A stretch of DNA of 64,000 bases from Sipunculus nudus (GCA_026874595.1 CM049310.1:37837558-37901557), one strand, 5' to 3'. Numbered from the stretch's first letter, positions 1-15,019 are shown. Notes: generated by a model not told the origin, from the sequence alone. Program-made: numbers and translations.

Positions 1-2242
1 TCAGGATCAGGTTCTGGTTTTCCGCTTTTCTCATACAAAATCCTGTTTAGAGAGATAAGTTTGTTCGGGTCAGGATCAGGTCCTGGTGGTACGCTTGTCT
101 TTCCCAAACTCTGTATGGAGAGATAATCGGTTCGTGGTCAGTATCAGATCTTGGTTTCCCGCTTGTCTCACGCAAAATCCTGTTTAGAGAGATTAGTTGT
201 TCGTGGTCAGGTTCAGGTCCTGGTGGTACGCTTGTCTTGCCAAAGATTTCTTTTGGAGAGTGGTAAGTTGTTCGGGTCAGGATCAGGTCCTGGTGGTGCG
301 CTTGTCTTTCCCAAACTCATAAATGGAGAAATAAGTAGTTAGTGGTCAGGATCGGACCCTGGTTGTCCGCTTATCTCCCGCAAAATCCTGTTTAGAGTGA
401 TAAAATGTTCGGGTCAGGGTCTCGTCCTGGTTATGCGCTTGTCTTACCCAAACTCCTGTATGGAGAGATAATTGGTTCGTGGTCAGGATCAGGTCGTTGT
501 TTTCCGCTTTTCGCATACAAAATCCTGTTTAGAGTGATATGTTTGTTCGGGTAAGGATCAGGTCCTGGTGGTGCGCTTGTCTTACCCAAACTCTGTATGG
601 AGAGATAATTGGTTCGTGGTCAGAATCAGATCTTGGTTGCCCGCTTGTCTCACGCAAAATCCTGTTTAGAGAGATTAGTTGTTCGTGTTCAGGTTCAGGT
701 CCTAGCAGTACGCTTCTCTTACCAAAGATTTGTTTTGGAGAGTGATAAGTTGTTCGGGTCAGGATCAGGTCCTGGTGGTGCGCTTGTCTTACCCAAACTC
801 CTAAATGGAGAAATAAGTAGTTAGTGGTCAGGATCGGATCCTGCTTGCCCGCTTATCTCACGCAAAATCCTGTTTAGAGTGATAAAATGTTCGGGTCAGG
901 ATCAGGTCCTGGTTGTGCGCTTGTCTTACCCAAACTCCTGTATGGAGAGATAATTTGTTCGTGGTCAGAATCAGATCTTGGTTGCCCACTTGTCTTACTT
1001 AAACTCCTGTTTGGAGAGATAATTTGTTCTTGGTCAGGATCAGGTCCTGGTGGTACGCTTGTCCTACCAAAGATCCTTTTAGGAGAGTGATAAGTTGTTT
1101 TGGTTCAGGATCAGGTCCTGGTGGTACGCTTGTCTTACCAGAGATTTCTTTTGGGGAGTGATTAGTTGTTCGGGTCAGGATCAGGTCCTGGTGGTGCGCT
1201 TGTCTTAACCAAACTCCTAAATGGAGAAATAAGTAGTTAGTGGTCAGGATCGGATCCTGGTTGTCAGCTTATCTCACGCAAAATCCTGTTTAGAGTGATA
1301 AAATGTTCGGGTCAGGATCAGGTCCTGGTTGTGCGCTTGTCTTACCCAAACTCCTGTATGGAGAGATAATTTGTTCGAACAGAATCAGATCTTGGTTGCC
1401 CGCTTGTCCCACACAAAATCCTGTTTAGAGTTATAAGGAGTTCGTGGTCAGGATCGGGTCCTGGTGGTACGCTTGTCTTACCAAAGATCATTTTTGGAGA
1501 GTGATAAGTTGTTCGGGTCAGGATCAGGTCCTGGTGGTGCGCTTTTCTTACCCAAACTCCTGTATGGAAAGATAATTGGTTCGTGGTCAGTATCAGATCT
1601 TGGTTGTCCGCTTGACTCACGCAAAATCCTGTTTAGAGTGATAAGTTGTTCGGGTCAGGATCAGGTCGTTGTTTTCCCCTTTTCGCATACAAAATCCTGT
1701 TTAGAGTGATATGTTTGTTCGGGTAAGGATCAGGTCCTGGTGGTGCGCTTGTCTTACCCAAACTCTGTATGGAGAGATAATTGGTTCGTGGTCAGAATCA
1801 GATCTTGGTTGCCCGCTTGTCTCACGCAAAATCCTGTTTAGAGAGATTAGTTGTTCGTGGTCAGGTTCATGTCCTAGCAGTACGCTTCTCTTACCAAAGA
1901 TTTGTTTTGGAGAGTGATAAAATGTTCGGGTCAGGATCAGGTCCTGGTTGTGCGCTTGTCTTACCCAAACTCCTGTATGGAGAGATAATTTGTTCGTGGT
2001 CAGAATCAGATCTTGGTTGCCCACTTGTCTTACTTAAACTCCTGTTTGGAGAGATAATTTGTTCTTGGTCAGGATCAGGTCCTGGTGGTACGCTTGTCCT
2101 ACCAAAGATCCTTTTAGGAGAGTGATAAGTTGTTTTGGTTCAGGATCAGGTCCTGGTGGTACGCTTGTCTTACCAGAGATTTCTTTTGGGGAGTGATTAG
2201 TTGTTCGGGTCAGGATCAGGTCCTGGTGGTGCGCTTGTCTTA
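1..2242. repeat. Higher-order repeat block, copy 1 (offset 4137 bp)
   Basis: This block reappears at 4138-6379 with no difference that I could see by eye, including subtype order and private variants such as 'gtcagggtctcgtcctgg' (412-429 and 4549-4566). The two copies diverge at 2243 against 6380 ('cccaaactcagtatgg' versus 'accaaactcctaaatgg'). This indicates a recent segmental duplication or unequal exchange within the array, or an assembly duplication. Confidence 0.9.
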
Positions 2243-4137
2243 CCCAAACTCAGTATGGAGAGATAATTGGTTCGTGGTCAGAATCAGATCTTGGTTGCCC
2301 GCTTGCCTCACGCAAAATCCTGTTAAGAGAGATTAGTTGTTCGTGGACAGGTTCAGGTCCCGGTGGTACGCTTGTCTTACCAGAGATTTCTTTTGGAGAG
2401 TGAAAAGTTGTTTGGGTCAGGATCAGGTCCTGGTGGTGCGCTTGTCTTACCCAAACTCCTAAATGGAGAAATAAGTAGTTAGTGGTCAGGATCGGATCCT
2501 GGTTGTCAGCTTATCTCACGCAAAATCCTGTTTAGAGTGATAAAATGTTCGGGTCAGGATCAGGTCCTGGTTGTGCTCTTGTCTTACCCAAACCCCTGTA
2601 TGGAGATATAATTTGTTCGTGGTCAGAATCAGATCTTGAATGCCCGCTTGTCTCACACAAAATCCTGTTTCGAGTTATAAGGAGTTTGTGGTCAGGATCA
2701 GGTCCTGGTGGTTCGCTTGTCTTACCAAAGATCCTTTTTGGAGAGTGATAAGTTGTTCGGGTCAGGATCAGGTCCTGGTGGTGCGCTTTTCTTACCCAAA
2801 CTCCTATATGGAGAGATAAGTAGTTAGTGGTCAGGATCAGATCCTGGTTCTCCGCTTGACTCACGCAAAATCCTGCTTAGAGTGATAAGTTGTTCGGGTA
2901 AGGATCAGGTCCTGGTTTTCCGCTTTTCTCATACAAAATCCTGTTTAGAGTGATAAGTTGTTCGTGTCAGGATCAGGTCCTGGTGGTGCGCTTGTCTTAC
3001 CCAAACTCTGTATGGAGAGACAATTGGTTCGTGGTCAGAATCAGATCTTGGTTGCCCGTTTGTCTCACGCAAAATCCTGTTTAGAGAGATTAGTTGTTCG
3101 TGGTCAGGTTCATGTCCTGGTGGTACGCTTGTCTTACCAAAGATCCTTTTTGGAGAGTGATAAGTTGTTCGGGTTAGGATCAGGTCCTAGTTTCCCGCTT
3201 TTCTCATACAAAATCCTGTTTAGAGTGATAAGTTGTTCGGGTGAGGATCATGTCCTGGTGGTGCGCTTGTCTTACCCAAACTCTGTAAGGAGAGATAATT
3301 GGTTCGTGGTCAGAATCAGATCTTGGTTGCCCGCTTGTCTCACGCAAAATCCTGTTTAGAGAGATTAGTTGTTCGTGGTCAGGTTCAGGTCCTGGTGGTA
3401 CGCTTGTCTTACCAAAGATTTGTTTTGGAGAGTGATAAGTTGTTCGGGTCAGGATCAGGTCCTGGTGGTGCGCTTGTCTTACCCATACTCCTAAATGGAG
3501 AAATAAGAAGTTAGTGGTCAGGATCGGATCCTGGTTGTCCGCTTATCTCACGCAAAATCCTGTTTAGAGTGATAAAATGTTCGGGTCAGGATCAGGTCCT
3601 GGTTGTGCGCTTGTCTTACCCAAACTCCTGTATGGAGAGATAATTTGTTCGTGGTCAGAATCAGATCTTGTTTGCCCGCTTGTCTAACACAAAATCCTGT
3701 TTAGAGTTATAAGGAGTTCGTGGTCAGGATCAGGTCCTGGTGGTACGCTTGTCTTACCAAAGATCCTTTTTGGAGAGTGATAAGTTGTTCGGGTCAGGAT
3801 CAGGTCCTGGTGGTGCGCTTGTCTTACCCAAACTCTGTATGGAGAGATAATTGGTTCGTGGTCAGAATCAGGTCTTGATTGCCCGCTTGTCTCACGCAAA
3901 ATCCTGTTTAGAGAGATTTGTTGTTCGTGGTCAGGTTCATGTCCTGGTGGTACGCTTGTCTTACCAAAGATCCTTTTTGGAGAGTGTTAAGTTGTTCGGG
4001 TCAGGATCAGGTCCTGGTGGTGCGCTTTTCTTACCCAAACTCCTGTATGGAGAGATAAGTAGTAAGTGGTCAGGATCAGATCTTGGTTGTCCGCTTGATT
4101 CACTCAAAATTCTGTATAGAGTGATAAGTTGTTCGGG

Positions 4138-6379
4138 TCAGGATCAGGTTCTGGTTTTCCGCTTTTCTCATACAAAATCCTGTTTAGAGAGATAAGTTTG
4201 TTCGGGTCAGGATCAGGTCCTGGTGGTACGCTTGTCTTTCCCAAACTCTGTATGGAGAGATAATCGGTTCGTGGTCAGTATCAGATCTTGGTTTCCCGCT
4301 TGTCTCACGCAAAATCCTGTTTAGAGAGATTAGTTGTTCGTGGTCAGGTTCAGGTCCTGGTGGTACGCTTGTCTTGCCAAAGATTTCTTTTGGAGAGTGG
4401 TAAGTTGTTCGGGTCAGGATCAGGTCCTGGTGGTGCGCTTGTCTTTCCCAAACTCATAAATGGAGAAATAAGTAGTTAGTGGTCAGGATCGGACCCTGGT
4501 TGTCCGCTTATCTCCCGCAAAATCCTGTTTAGAGTGATAAAATGTTCGGGTCAGGGTCTCGTCCTGGTTATGCGCTTGTCTTACCCAAACTCCTGTATGG
4601 AGAGATAATTGGTTCGTGGTCAGGATCAGGTCGTTGTTTTCCGCTTTTCGCATACAAAATCCTGTTTAGAGTGATATGTTTGTTCGGGTAAGGATCAGGT
4701 CCTGGTGGTGCGCTTGTCTTACCCAAACTCTGTATGGAGAGATAATTGGTTCGTGGTCAGAATCAGATCTTGGTTGCCCGCTTGTCTCACGCAAAATCCT
4801 GTTTAGAGAGATTAGTTGTTCGTGTTCAGGTTCAGGTCCTAGCAGTACGCTTCTCTTACCAAAGATTTGTTTTGGAGAGTGATAAGTTGTTCGGGTCAGG
4901 ATCAGGTCCTGGTGGTGCGCTTGTCTTACCCAAACTCCTAAATGGAGAAATAAGTAGTTAGTGGTCAGGATCGGATCCTGCTTGCCCGCTTATCTCACGC
5001 AAAATCCTGTTTAGAGTGATAAAATGTTCGGGTCAGGATCAGGTCCTGGTTGTGCGCTTGTCTTACCCAAACTCCTGTATGGAGAGATAATTTGTTCGTG
5101 GTCAGAATCAGATCTTGGTTGCCCACTTGTCTTACTTAAACTCCTGTTTGGAGAGATAATTTGTTCTTGGTCAGGATCAGGTCCTGGTGGTACGCTTGTC
5201 CTACCAAAGATCCTTTTAGGAGAGTGATAAGTTGTTTTGGTTCAGGATCAGGTCCTGGTGGTACGCTTGTCTTACCAGAGATTTCTTTTGGGGAGTGATT
5301 AGTTGTTCGGGTCAGGATCAGGTCCTGGTGGTGCGCTTGTCTTAACCAAACTCCTAAATGGAGAAATAAGTAGTTAGTGGTCAGGATCGGATCCTGGTTG
5401 TCAGCTTATCTCACGCAAAATCCTGTTTAGAGTGATAAAATGTTCGGGTCAGGATCAGGTCCTGGTTGTGCGCTTGTCTTACCCAAACTCCTGTATGGAG
5501 AGATAATTTGTTCGAACAGAATCAGATCTTGGTTGCCCGCTTGTCCCACACAAAATCCTGTTTAGAGTTATAAGGAGTTCGTGGTCAGGATCGGGTCCTG
5601 GTGGTACGCTTGTCTTACCAAAGATCATTTTTGGAGAGTGATAAGTTGTTCGGGTCAGGATCAGGTCCTGGTGGTGCGCTTTTCTTACCCAAACTCCTGT
5701 ATGGAAAGATAATTGGTTCGTGGTCAGTATCAGATCTTGGTTGTCCGCTTGACTCACGCAAAATCCTGTTTAGAGTGATAAGTTGTTCGGGTCAGGATCA
5801 GGTCGTTGTTTTCCCCTTTTCGCATACAAAATCCTGTTTAGAGTGATATGTTTGTTCGGGTAAGGATCAGGTCCTGGTGGTGCGCTTGTCTTACCCAAAC
5901 TCTGTATGGAGAGATAATTGGTTCGTGGTCAGAATCAGATCTTGGTTGCCCGCTTGTCTCACGCAAAATCCTGTTTAGAGAGATTAGTTGTTCGTGGTCA
6001 GGTTCATGTCCTAGCAGTACGCTTCTCTTACCAAAGATTTGTTTTGGAGAGTGATAAAATGTTCGGGTCAGGATCAGGTCCTGGTTGTGCGCTTGTCTTA
6101 CCCAAACTCCTGTATGGAGAGATAATTTGTTCGTGGTCAGAATCAGATCTTGGTTGCCCACTTGTCTTACTTAAACTCCTGTTTGGAGAGATAATTTGTT
6201 CTTGGTCAGGATCAGGTCCTGGTGGTACGCTTGTCCTACCAAAGATCCTTTTAGGAGAGTGATAAGTTGTTTTGGTTCAGGATCAGGTCCTGGTGGTACG
6301 CTTGTCTTACCAGAGATTTCTTTTGGGGAGTGATTAGTTGTTCGGGTCAGGATCAGGTCCTGGTGGTGCGCTTGTCTTA
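4138..6379. repeat. Higher-order repeat block, copy 2 (offset 4137 bp)
   Basis: Second copy of the block at 1-2242; see that entry. From 6380 on the sequence joins a different family of blocks with a period near 1860 bp, for example 6412-8271 against 8272-10131 and 12682-14541 against 14542 onward. Confidence 0.9.
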
Positions 6380-9300
6380 ACCAAACTCCTAAATGGAGAA
6401 ATAAGTAGTTAGTGGTCAGGATCGGATCCTGGTTGTCAGCTTATCTCACGCAAAATCCTGTTTCGAGTGATAAAATGTTCGGGTCAGGATCAGGTCCTGG
6501 TTGTGCGCTTGTCTTACCCAAACTCCTGTATGGAGAGATAATTTGTTCGAACAGAATCAGATCTTGGTTGCCCGCTTGTCCCACACAAAATCCTGTTTAG
6601 AGTTATAAGGAGTTCGTGGTCAGGATCAGGTCCTGGTGGTACGCTTGTATTACCAAAGATCCTTTTTGGAGAGTGAAAAGTTGTTCGGGTCAGGATCAGG
6701 TCCTGGTGGTGCGCTTTTCTTACCCAAACTCCTGTATGCAGAGATAAGTAGTAAGTGGTCAGGATCAGATCCTGGTTGTCCGCTTGACTCACGCAAAATC
6801 CTGTTTAGAGTGATAAGTTGTTCGGGTAAGGATCAGGTCATGGTTTTCCGCTTTTCTCATACAAAATCCTGTTTAGAGTGATAAGTTGTTCGGGTCAGGA
6901 TCAGGTCCTGGTGGTGCGCTTGTCTTACCCAAACTCTGTATGGAGAGATAATTGGTTCGTGGTCAGAATCAGATCTTGGTTGCCCGCTTGTCTCACGCAA
7001 AATCCTGTTTAGAGTGATTAGTTGTTTGTGGTCAGGTTCATATCCTGGTGGTACGCTTGTCTTACCAAAGATTTGTTTTGGAGAGTGATAAGTTGTTCGG
7101 GTCAGGATCAGGTCCTGGTGGTGCGCTTGTCTTACCCATACTCCTAACTGGAGAAATAAGAAGTTAGTGGTCAGGATCGGATCCTGGTTGTCCGCTTATC
7201 TCACGCAAAATTCTGTTTAGAGTGATAAAATGTTCGGGTCAGGATCAGATCCTGGTTGTCCGCTTGACTCACGCAAAATCCTGTTAAGAGAGATTAGTTG
7301 TTCGTGGTCAGGTTCAGGTCCTGGTGGTACGCTTGTCTTACCAGAGATTTCTTTAGGAGAGTGATTAGTTGTTCGGGTCAGGATCAGGTCCTGGTGGTGC
7401 GCTTTTCTTACCCAAACTCCTGTATGGAAAGATAATTGGTTCGTGGTCAGTATCAGATCTTGGTTGTCCGCTTGACTCACGCAAAATCCTGTTTAGAGTG
7501 ATAAGTTGTTCGGGTCAGGATCAGGTCGTTGTTTTCCGCTTTTCGCATACAAAATCCTGTTTAGAGTGATATGTTTGTTCGGGTAAGGATCAGGTCCTGG
7601 TGGTGCGCTTGTCTTACCCAAACTCTGTATGGAGAGATAATTGGTTCGTGGTCAGAATCAGATCTTGGTTGCCCGCTTGTCTCACGCAAAATCCTGTTTA
7701 GAGAGATTAGTTGTTCGTGGTCAGGTTCAGGTCCTAGCAGTACGCTTGTCTTACCAAAGATTTGTTTTGGAGAGTGATAAGTTGTTCGGGTCAGGATCAG
7801 GTCCTGGTGGTGCGCTTGTCTTACCCAAACTCCTAAATGGAGAAATAAGTAGTTAGTGGTCAGGATCGGATCCTGCTTGCCCGCTTATCTCACGCAAAAT
7901 CCTGTTTAGAGTGATAAAATGTTCGGGTCAGGATCAGGTCCTGATTGTGCGCTTGTCTTACCCAAACTCCTGTATGGAGAGATAATTTGTTCGTGGTCAG
8001 AATCAGATCTTGGTTGCCCGCTTGTCTTACTTAAACTCCTGTATGGAGAGATAATTTGTTCTTGGTCAGGATCAGGTCCTGGTGGTACGCTTGTCCTACC
8101 AAAGATCCTTTTTGGAGAGTGATAAGTTGTTTTGTTTCAGGATCAGGTCCTGGTGGTACGCTTGTCTTACCAGAGATTTCTTTTGGGGAGTGATTAGTTG
8201 TTCGGGTCAGGATCAGGTCCTGGTGGTGCGCTTGTCTTAACCAAACTCCTAAATGGAGAAATAAGTAGTTAGTGGTCAGGATCGGATCCTGGTTGTCAGC
8301 TTATCTCACGCAAAATTCTGTTTCGAGTGATAAAATGTTCGGGTCAGGATCAGGTCCTGGTTGTGCGCTTGTCTTACCCAAACTCCTGTATGGAGAGATA
8401 ATTTGTTCGTACAGAATCAGATCTTGCTTGCACGCTTGTCCCACACAAAATCCTGTTTAGAGTTATAAGGAGTTCGTGGTCAGGATCAGGTCCTGGTGGT
8501 ACGCTTGTATTACCAAAGATCCTTTTTGGAGAGTGATAAGTTGCTCGGGTCAGGATCAGGTCCTGGTGGTGCGCTTTTCTTACCCAAACTCCTGTATGGA
8601 GAGATAAGTAGTAAGTGGTCAGGATCAGATCCTGGTTGTCCGCTTGACTCACGCAAAATCCTGTTTAGAGTGATAAGTTGTTCGGGTAAGGATCAGGTCA
8701 TGGTTTTCCGCTTTTCTCATACAAAATACTGTTTAGAGTGATAAGTTGTTCGGGTGAGGATCAGGTCCTGGTGGTGCGCTTGTCTTACCCAAACTCTGTA
8801 TGGAGAGATAATTGGTTCGTGGTCAGAATCAGATCTTGGTTGCCCGCTTGTCTCACGCAAAATCCTGTTTAGAGTGATTAGTTGTTTGTGGTCAGGTTCA
8901 TGTCCTGGTGGTACGCTTGTCTTACCAAAGATTTGTTTTGGAGAGTGATAAGTTGTTCGGGTCAGGATCAGGTCCTGGTGGTGCGCTTGTCTTACCCATA
9001 CTCCTAACTGGAGAAATAAGAAGTTAGTGGTCAGGATCGGATCCTGGTTGCCCGCTTATCTCACGCAAAATCCTGTTTAGAGTAATAAAATGTTCGGGTC
9101 AGGATCAGGTCCTGGTTGTGCGCTTGTCTTACCCAAACTCCTGTATGGAGAGATAATTTGTTCGTGGTCAGAATCAGATCTTGGTTGCCCGCTTGTCTCA
9201 CACAAAATCCTGTTTGAAGTGATAAGTTGTTCGTGGTCAGGTTCAGGTCCTGGTGGTACGCTTGTCTTACCAAAGATTTGTTTTCGAGAGTGATAAGTTG

Positions 9301-12300
9301 TTCGGATCAGGATCAGGTCCTGGTGGTGCGCTTGTCTTACCCAAACTCCTGTATAGAGAGATAATTTGTTCGTGGTCAGAATCAGATCTTGGTTGCCCGC
9401 TTGTCTCACACAAAATACTGTTTAGAGTTATAAGGAGTTCGTGGTCAGGATCGGGTCCTGGTGGTACGCTTGTCTTACCAAAGATCATTTTTGGAGAGTG
9501 ATAAGTTGTTCGGGTCAGGATCAGGTCCTGGTGGTGCGCTTTTCTTACCCAAACTCCTGTATGGAAAGATAATTGGTTCGTGGTCAGTATCAGATCTTGG
9601 TTGTCCGCTTGACTCACGCAAAATCCTGTTTAGAGTGATAAGTTGTTCTGGTCAGGATCAGGTCGTTGTTTTCCGCTTTTCGCATACAAAATCCTGTTTA
9701 GAGTGATATGTTTGTTCGGGTAAGGATCAGGTCCTGGTGGTGCGCTTGTCTTACCCAAACTCTGTATGGAGAGATAATTGGTTCGTGGTCAGAATCAGAT
9801 CTTGGTTGCCCGCTTGTCTCACGCAAAATCCTGTTTAGAGAGATTAGTTGTTCGTGGTCAGGTTCAGGTCCTAGCAGTACGCTTGTCTTACCAAAGATTT
9901 GTTTTGGAGAGTGATAAGTTGTTCGGGTCAGGATCAGGTCCTGGTGGTGCGCTTGTCTTACCCAAACTCCTAAATGGAGAAATAAGTAGTTAGTGGTCAG
10001 GATCGGATCCTGCTTGCCCGCATATCTCACGCAAAATCCTGTTTAGAGTGATAAAATGTTCGGGTCAGGATCAGGTCCTGATTGTGCGCTTGTCTTACCC
10101 AAACTCCTGTATGGAGAGATAATTTGTTCGTGGTCAGAATCAGATCTTGGTTGCTCGCTTGTCTTACTTAAACTCCTGTATGGAGAGATAAATTGTTCTT
10201 GGTCAGGATCAGGTCCTGGTGGTACGCTTTTCCTACCAAAGATCCTTTTTGGAGAGTGATAAGTTGTTTTGGTTCAGGATCAGGTCCTGGTGGTACGCTT
10301 GTCTTACCAGAGATTTCTTTTGGGGAGTGATTAGTTGTTCGGGTCAGGATCAGGTCCTGGTGGTGCGCTTGTCTTAACCAAACTCCTAAATGGAGAAATA
10401 AGTAGTTAGTGGTCAGGATCGGATCCTGGTTGTCAGCTTATCTCACGCAAAATCCTGTTTAGAGTGATAAAATGTTCGGGTCAGGATCAGGTCCTGGTTG
10501 TGCGCTTGTCTTACCCAAACTCCTGTATGGAGAGATAATTTGTTCGTACAGAATCAGATCTTGGTTGCCCGCTTGTCCCACACAAAATCCTGTTTAGAGT
10601 TATAAGGAGTTCGTGGTCAGGATCAGGTCCTGGTGGTACGCTTGTATTACCAAAGATCCTTTTTGGAGAGTGATAAGTTGTTCGGGTGAGGATCAGGTCC
10701 TGGTGGTGCGCTTGTCTTACCCAAACTCTGTATGGAGAGATAATTGGTTCGTGGTCAGAATCAGATCTTGGTTGCCCGCTTGTCTCACGCAAAATCCTGT
10801 TTAGAGTGATTAGTTGTTTGTGGTCAGGTTCATGTCCTGGTGGTACGCTTGTCTTACCAAAGATTTGTTTTGGAGAGTGATAAGTTGTTCGGGTCAGGAT
10901 CAGGGCCTGGTGGTGCGCTTGTCTTACCCATACTCCTAACTGGAGAAATAAGAAGTCAGTGGTCAGCATCGGATCCTGGTTGTCCGCATATCTCACGCAA
11001 AATTCTGTTTAGAGTGATACAATGTTCGGGTCAGGATCAGATCCTGGTTGTCCGCTTGACTCATGCAAATTCTGTTTAGAGTGATAAGTTTGTTCGGGTC
11101 AGGATCAGGTCCTGGTGGTGCGCTTGTCTTACCCAAACTCTGTATGGAGAGATAATTGGTTCGTGGTCAGAATCAGATCTTGGTTGCCCGCTTGTCTCAC
11201 GCAAAATCCTGTTAAGAGAGATTATTTGTTCGTGGTCAGGTTCAGGTCCTGGTGGTACGCTTGTCTTACCAGAGATTTCTTTTGGAGAGTGATTAGTTGT
11301 TCGGGTCAGGATCAGGTCCTGGTGGTGCGCTTTTCTAACCCAAACTCCTGTATTGAAAGATAATTGGTTCGTGGTCAGTATCAGATCTTGGTTGTCCGCT
11401 TGACTCACGCAAAATCCTGTTTAGAGTGATAAGTTGTTCGGGTCAGGATCAGGTCGTTGTTTTCCGCTTTTCGCATACAAAATCCTGTTTAGAGTGATAT
11501 GTTTGTTCGGGTAAGGATCAGGTCCTGGTGGTGCGCTTGTCTTACCCAAACTCTGTATGGAGAGATAATTGGTTCGTGGTCAGAATCAGATCTTGGTTGC
11601 CCGCTTGTCTCACGCAAAATCCTGTTTAGAGAGATTAGTTGTTCGTGGTCAGGTTCAGGTCCTAGCAGTACGCTTGTCTTACCAAAGATTTATTTTGGAG
11701 AGTGATAAGTTGTTCGGGTCAGGATCAGGTCCTGGTGGTGCGCTTGTATTACCCAAACTCCTAAATGGAGAAATAAGTAGTTAGTGGTCAGGATCGGATC
11801 CTGCTTGCCCGCTTATCTCACGCAAAATCCTGTTTAGAGTGATAAAATGTTCGGGTCAGGATCAGGTCCTGATTGTGCGCTTGTCTTACCCAAACTCTTG
11901 TATGGAGAGATAATTTGTTCGTGGTCAGAATCAGATCTTGGTTGCCCGCTTGTCTTACTTAAACTCCTGCATGGAGAGATAATTTGTTCTTGGTCAGGAT
12001 CAGGTCCTGGTGGTACGCTTGTCCTACCAAAGATCCTTTTTGGAGAGTGATAAGTTGTTTTGGTTCAGGATCAGGTCCTGGTGGTACGCTTGTCTTACCA
12101 GAGATTTCTTTTGTGGAGTGATTAGTTGTTCGGGTCAGGATCAGGTTCTGGTGGTGCGCTTGTCTTAACCAAACTCCTAAATGGAGAAATAAGTAGTTAG
12201 TGGTCAGGATCGGATCCTGGTTGTCAGCTTATCTCACGCAAAATCCTGTTTAGAGTGATAACATGTTCGGGTCAGGATCAGGTCCTGGTTGTGCGCTTGT

Positions 12301-15019
12301 CTTACCCAAACTCCTGTATGGAGAGATAATTTGTTCGTACAGAATCAGATCTTGGTTGCCCGCTTGTCCCACACAAAATCCTGTTTAGAGTTATAAGGAG
12401 TTCGTGGTCAGGATCAGGTCCTGGTGGTACGCTTGTATTACCAAAGATCCTTTTTGGAGAGTGATAAGTTGTTCGGGTCAGGATCAGGTCCTGGTGGTGC
12501 GCTTTTCTTACCCTAACTCCTGTATGGAGAGATAAGTAGTAAGTGGTCAGGATCAGATCCTGGTTGTCCGCTTGACTCACGCAAAATCCTGTTTAGAGTG
12601 ATAAGTTGTTCGGGTAAGGATCAGGTCATGGTTTTCCGCTTTTCTCATACAAAATCCTGTTTAGAGTGATAAGTTGTTCGGGTGAGGATCAGGTCCTGGT
12701 GGTGCGCTTGTCTTACCCAAACTCTGTATGGAGAGATAATTGGTTCGTGGTCAGAATCAGATCTTGGTTGCCCGCTTGTCTCACGCAAAATCCTGTTTAG
12801 AGTGATTAGTTGTTTGTGGTCAGGTTCATGTCCTGGTGGTACGCTTGTCTTACCAAAGATTTGTTTTGGAGAGTGATAAGTTGTTCGGGTCAGGATCAGG
12901 TCCTGGTGGTGCGCTTGTCTTACCCATACTCCTGACTGGAGAAATAAGAAGTTAGTGGTCAGGATCGGATCCTGGTTGTCCGCTTATCTCACGCAAAATT
13001 CTGTTTAGAGTGATAAAATGTTCGGGTCAGGATCAGATCCTGGTTGTCCACTTGACTCACGCAAAATCCTGTTAAGAGAGATTAGTTGTTCGTGGTCAGG
13101 TTCAGGTCCTGGTGGTACGCTTGTCTTACCAGAGATTTCTTTTGGAGAGTGATTAGTTGTTCGGGTCAGGATCAGGTCCTGGTGGTGCGCTTTTCTTACC
13201 CAAACTCCTGTATGGAAAGATAATTGGTTCGTGGTCAGTATCAGATCTTGGTTGTCCGCTTGACTCACGCAAAATCCTGTTTAGAGTGATAAGTTGTTCG
13301 GGTCAGGATCAGGTCGTTGTTTTCCGCTTTTCGCATACAAAATCCTGTTTAGAGTGATATGTTTGTTCGGGTAAGGATCAGGTCCTGGTGGTGCGCTTGT
13401 CTTACCCAAACTCTGTATGGAGAGATAATTGGTTCGTGGTCAGAATCAGATCTTGGTTGCCCGCTTGTCTCACGCAAAATCCTGTTTAGAGAGATTAGTT
13501 GTTCGTGGTCAGGTTCAGGTCCTAGCAGTACGCTTGTCTTACCAAAGATTTGTTTTGGAGAGTGATAAGTTGTTCGGGTCAGGATCAGGTCCTGGTGGTG
13601 CGCTTGTCTTACCCAAACTCCTAAATGGAGAAATAAGTAGTTAGTGGTCAGGATCGGATCCTGCTTGCCCGCTTATCTCACGCAAAATCCTGTTTAGAGT
13701 GATAAAATGTTCGGGTCAGGATCAGGTCCTGATTGTGCGCTTGTCTTACCCAAACTCCTGTATGGAGAGATAATTTGTTCGTGGTCAGAATCAGATCTTG
13801 GTTGCCCGCTTGTCTTACTTAAACTCCTGTATGGAGAGATAATTTGTTCTTGGTCAGGATCAGGTCCTGGTGGTACGCTAGTCCTACCAAAGATCCTTTT
13901 TGGAGAGTGATAAGTTGTTTTGTTTCAGGATCAGGTCCTGGTGGTACGCTTGTCTTACCAGAGATTTCTTTTGGGGAGTGATTAGTTGTTCGGGTCAGGA
14001 TCAGGTCCTGGTGGTGCGCTTGTCTTAACCAAACTCCTAAATGGAGAAATAAGTAGTTAGTGGTCAGGATCGGATCCTGGTTGTCAGCTTATCTCACGCA
14101 AAATCCTGTTTAGAGTGATAAAATGTTCGGGTCAGGATCAGGTCCTGGTTGTGCGCTTGTCTTACCCAAACTCCTGTATGGAGAGATAATTTGTTCGTAC
14201 AGAATCAGATCTTGGTTGCACGCTTGTCCCACACAAAATCCTGTTTAGAGTTATAAGGAGTTCGTGGTCAGGATCAGGTCCTGGTGGTACGCTTGTATTA
14301 CCAAAGATCCTTTTTGGAGAGTGATAAGTTGTTCGGGTCAGGATCAGGTCCTGGTGGTGCGCTTTTCTTACCCAAACTCCTGTATGGAGAGATAAGTAGT
14401 AAGTGGTCAGGATCAGATCCTGGTTGTCCGCTTGACTCACGCAAAATCCTGTTTAGAGTGATAAGTTGTTCGGGTAAGGATCAGGTCATGGTTTTCCGCT
14501 TTTCTCATACAAAATCCTGTTTAGAGTGATAAGTTGTTCGGGTGAGGATCAGGTCCTGGTGGTGCGCTTGTCTTACCCAAACTCTGTATGGAGAGATAAT
14601 TGGTTCGTGGTCAGAATCAGATCTTGGTTGCCCGCTTGTCTCACGCAAAATCCTGTTTAGAGTGATTAGTTGTTTGTGGTCAGGTTCATGTCCTGGTGGT
14701 ACGCTTGTCTTACCAAAGATTTGTTTTGGAGAGTGATAAGTTGTTCGGGTCAGGATTAGGTCCTGGTGGTGCGCTTGTCTTACCCATACTCCTAACTGGA
14801 GAAATAAGAAGTTAGTGGTCAGGATCGGATCCTGGTTGTCCGCTTATCTCACGCAAAATTCTGTTTAGAGTGATAAAATGTTCGGGTCAGGATCAGATCC
14901 TGGTTGTCCGCTTGACTCACGCAAAATCCTGTTAAGAGAGATTAGTTGTTCGTGGTCAGGTTCAGGTCCTGGTGGTACGCTTGTCTTACCAGAGATTTCT
15001 TTTGGAGAGTGATTAGTTG

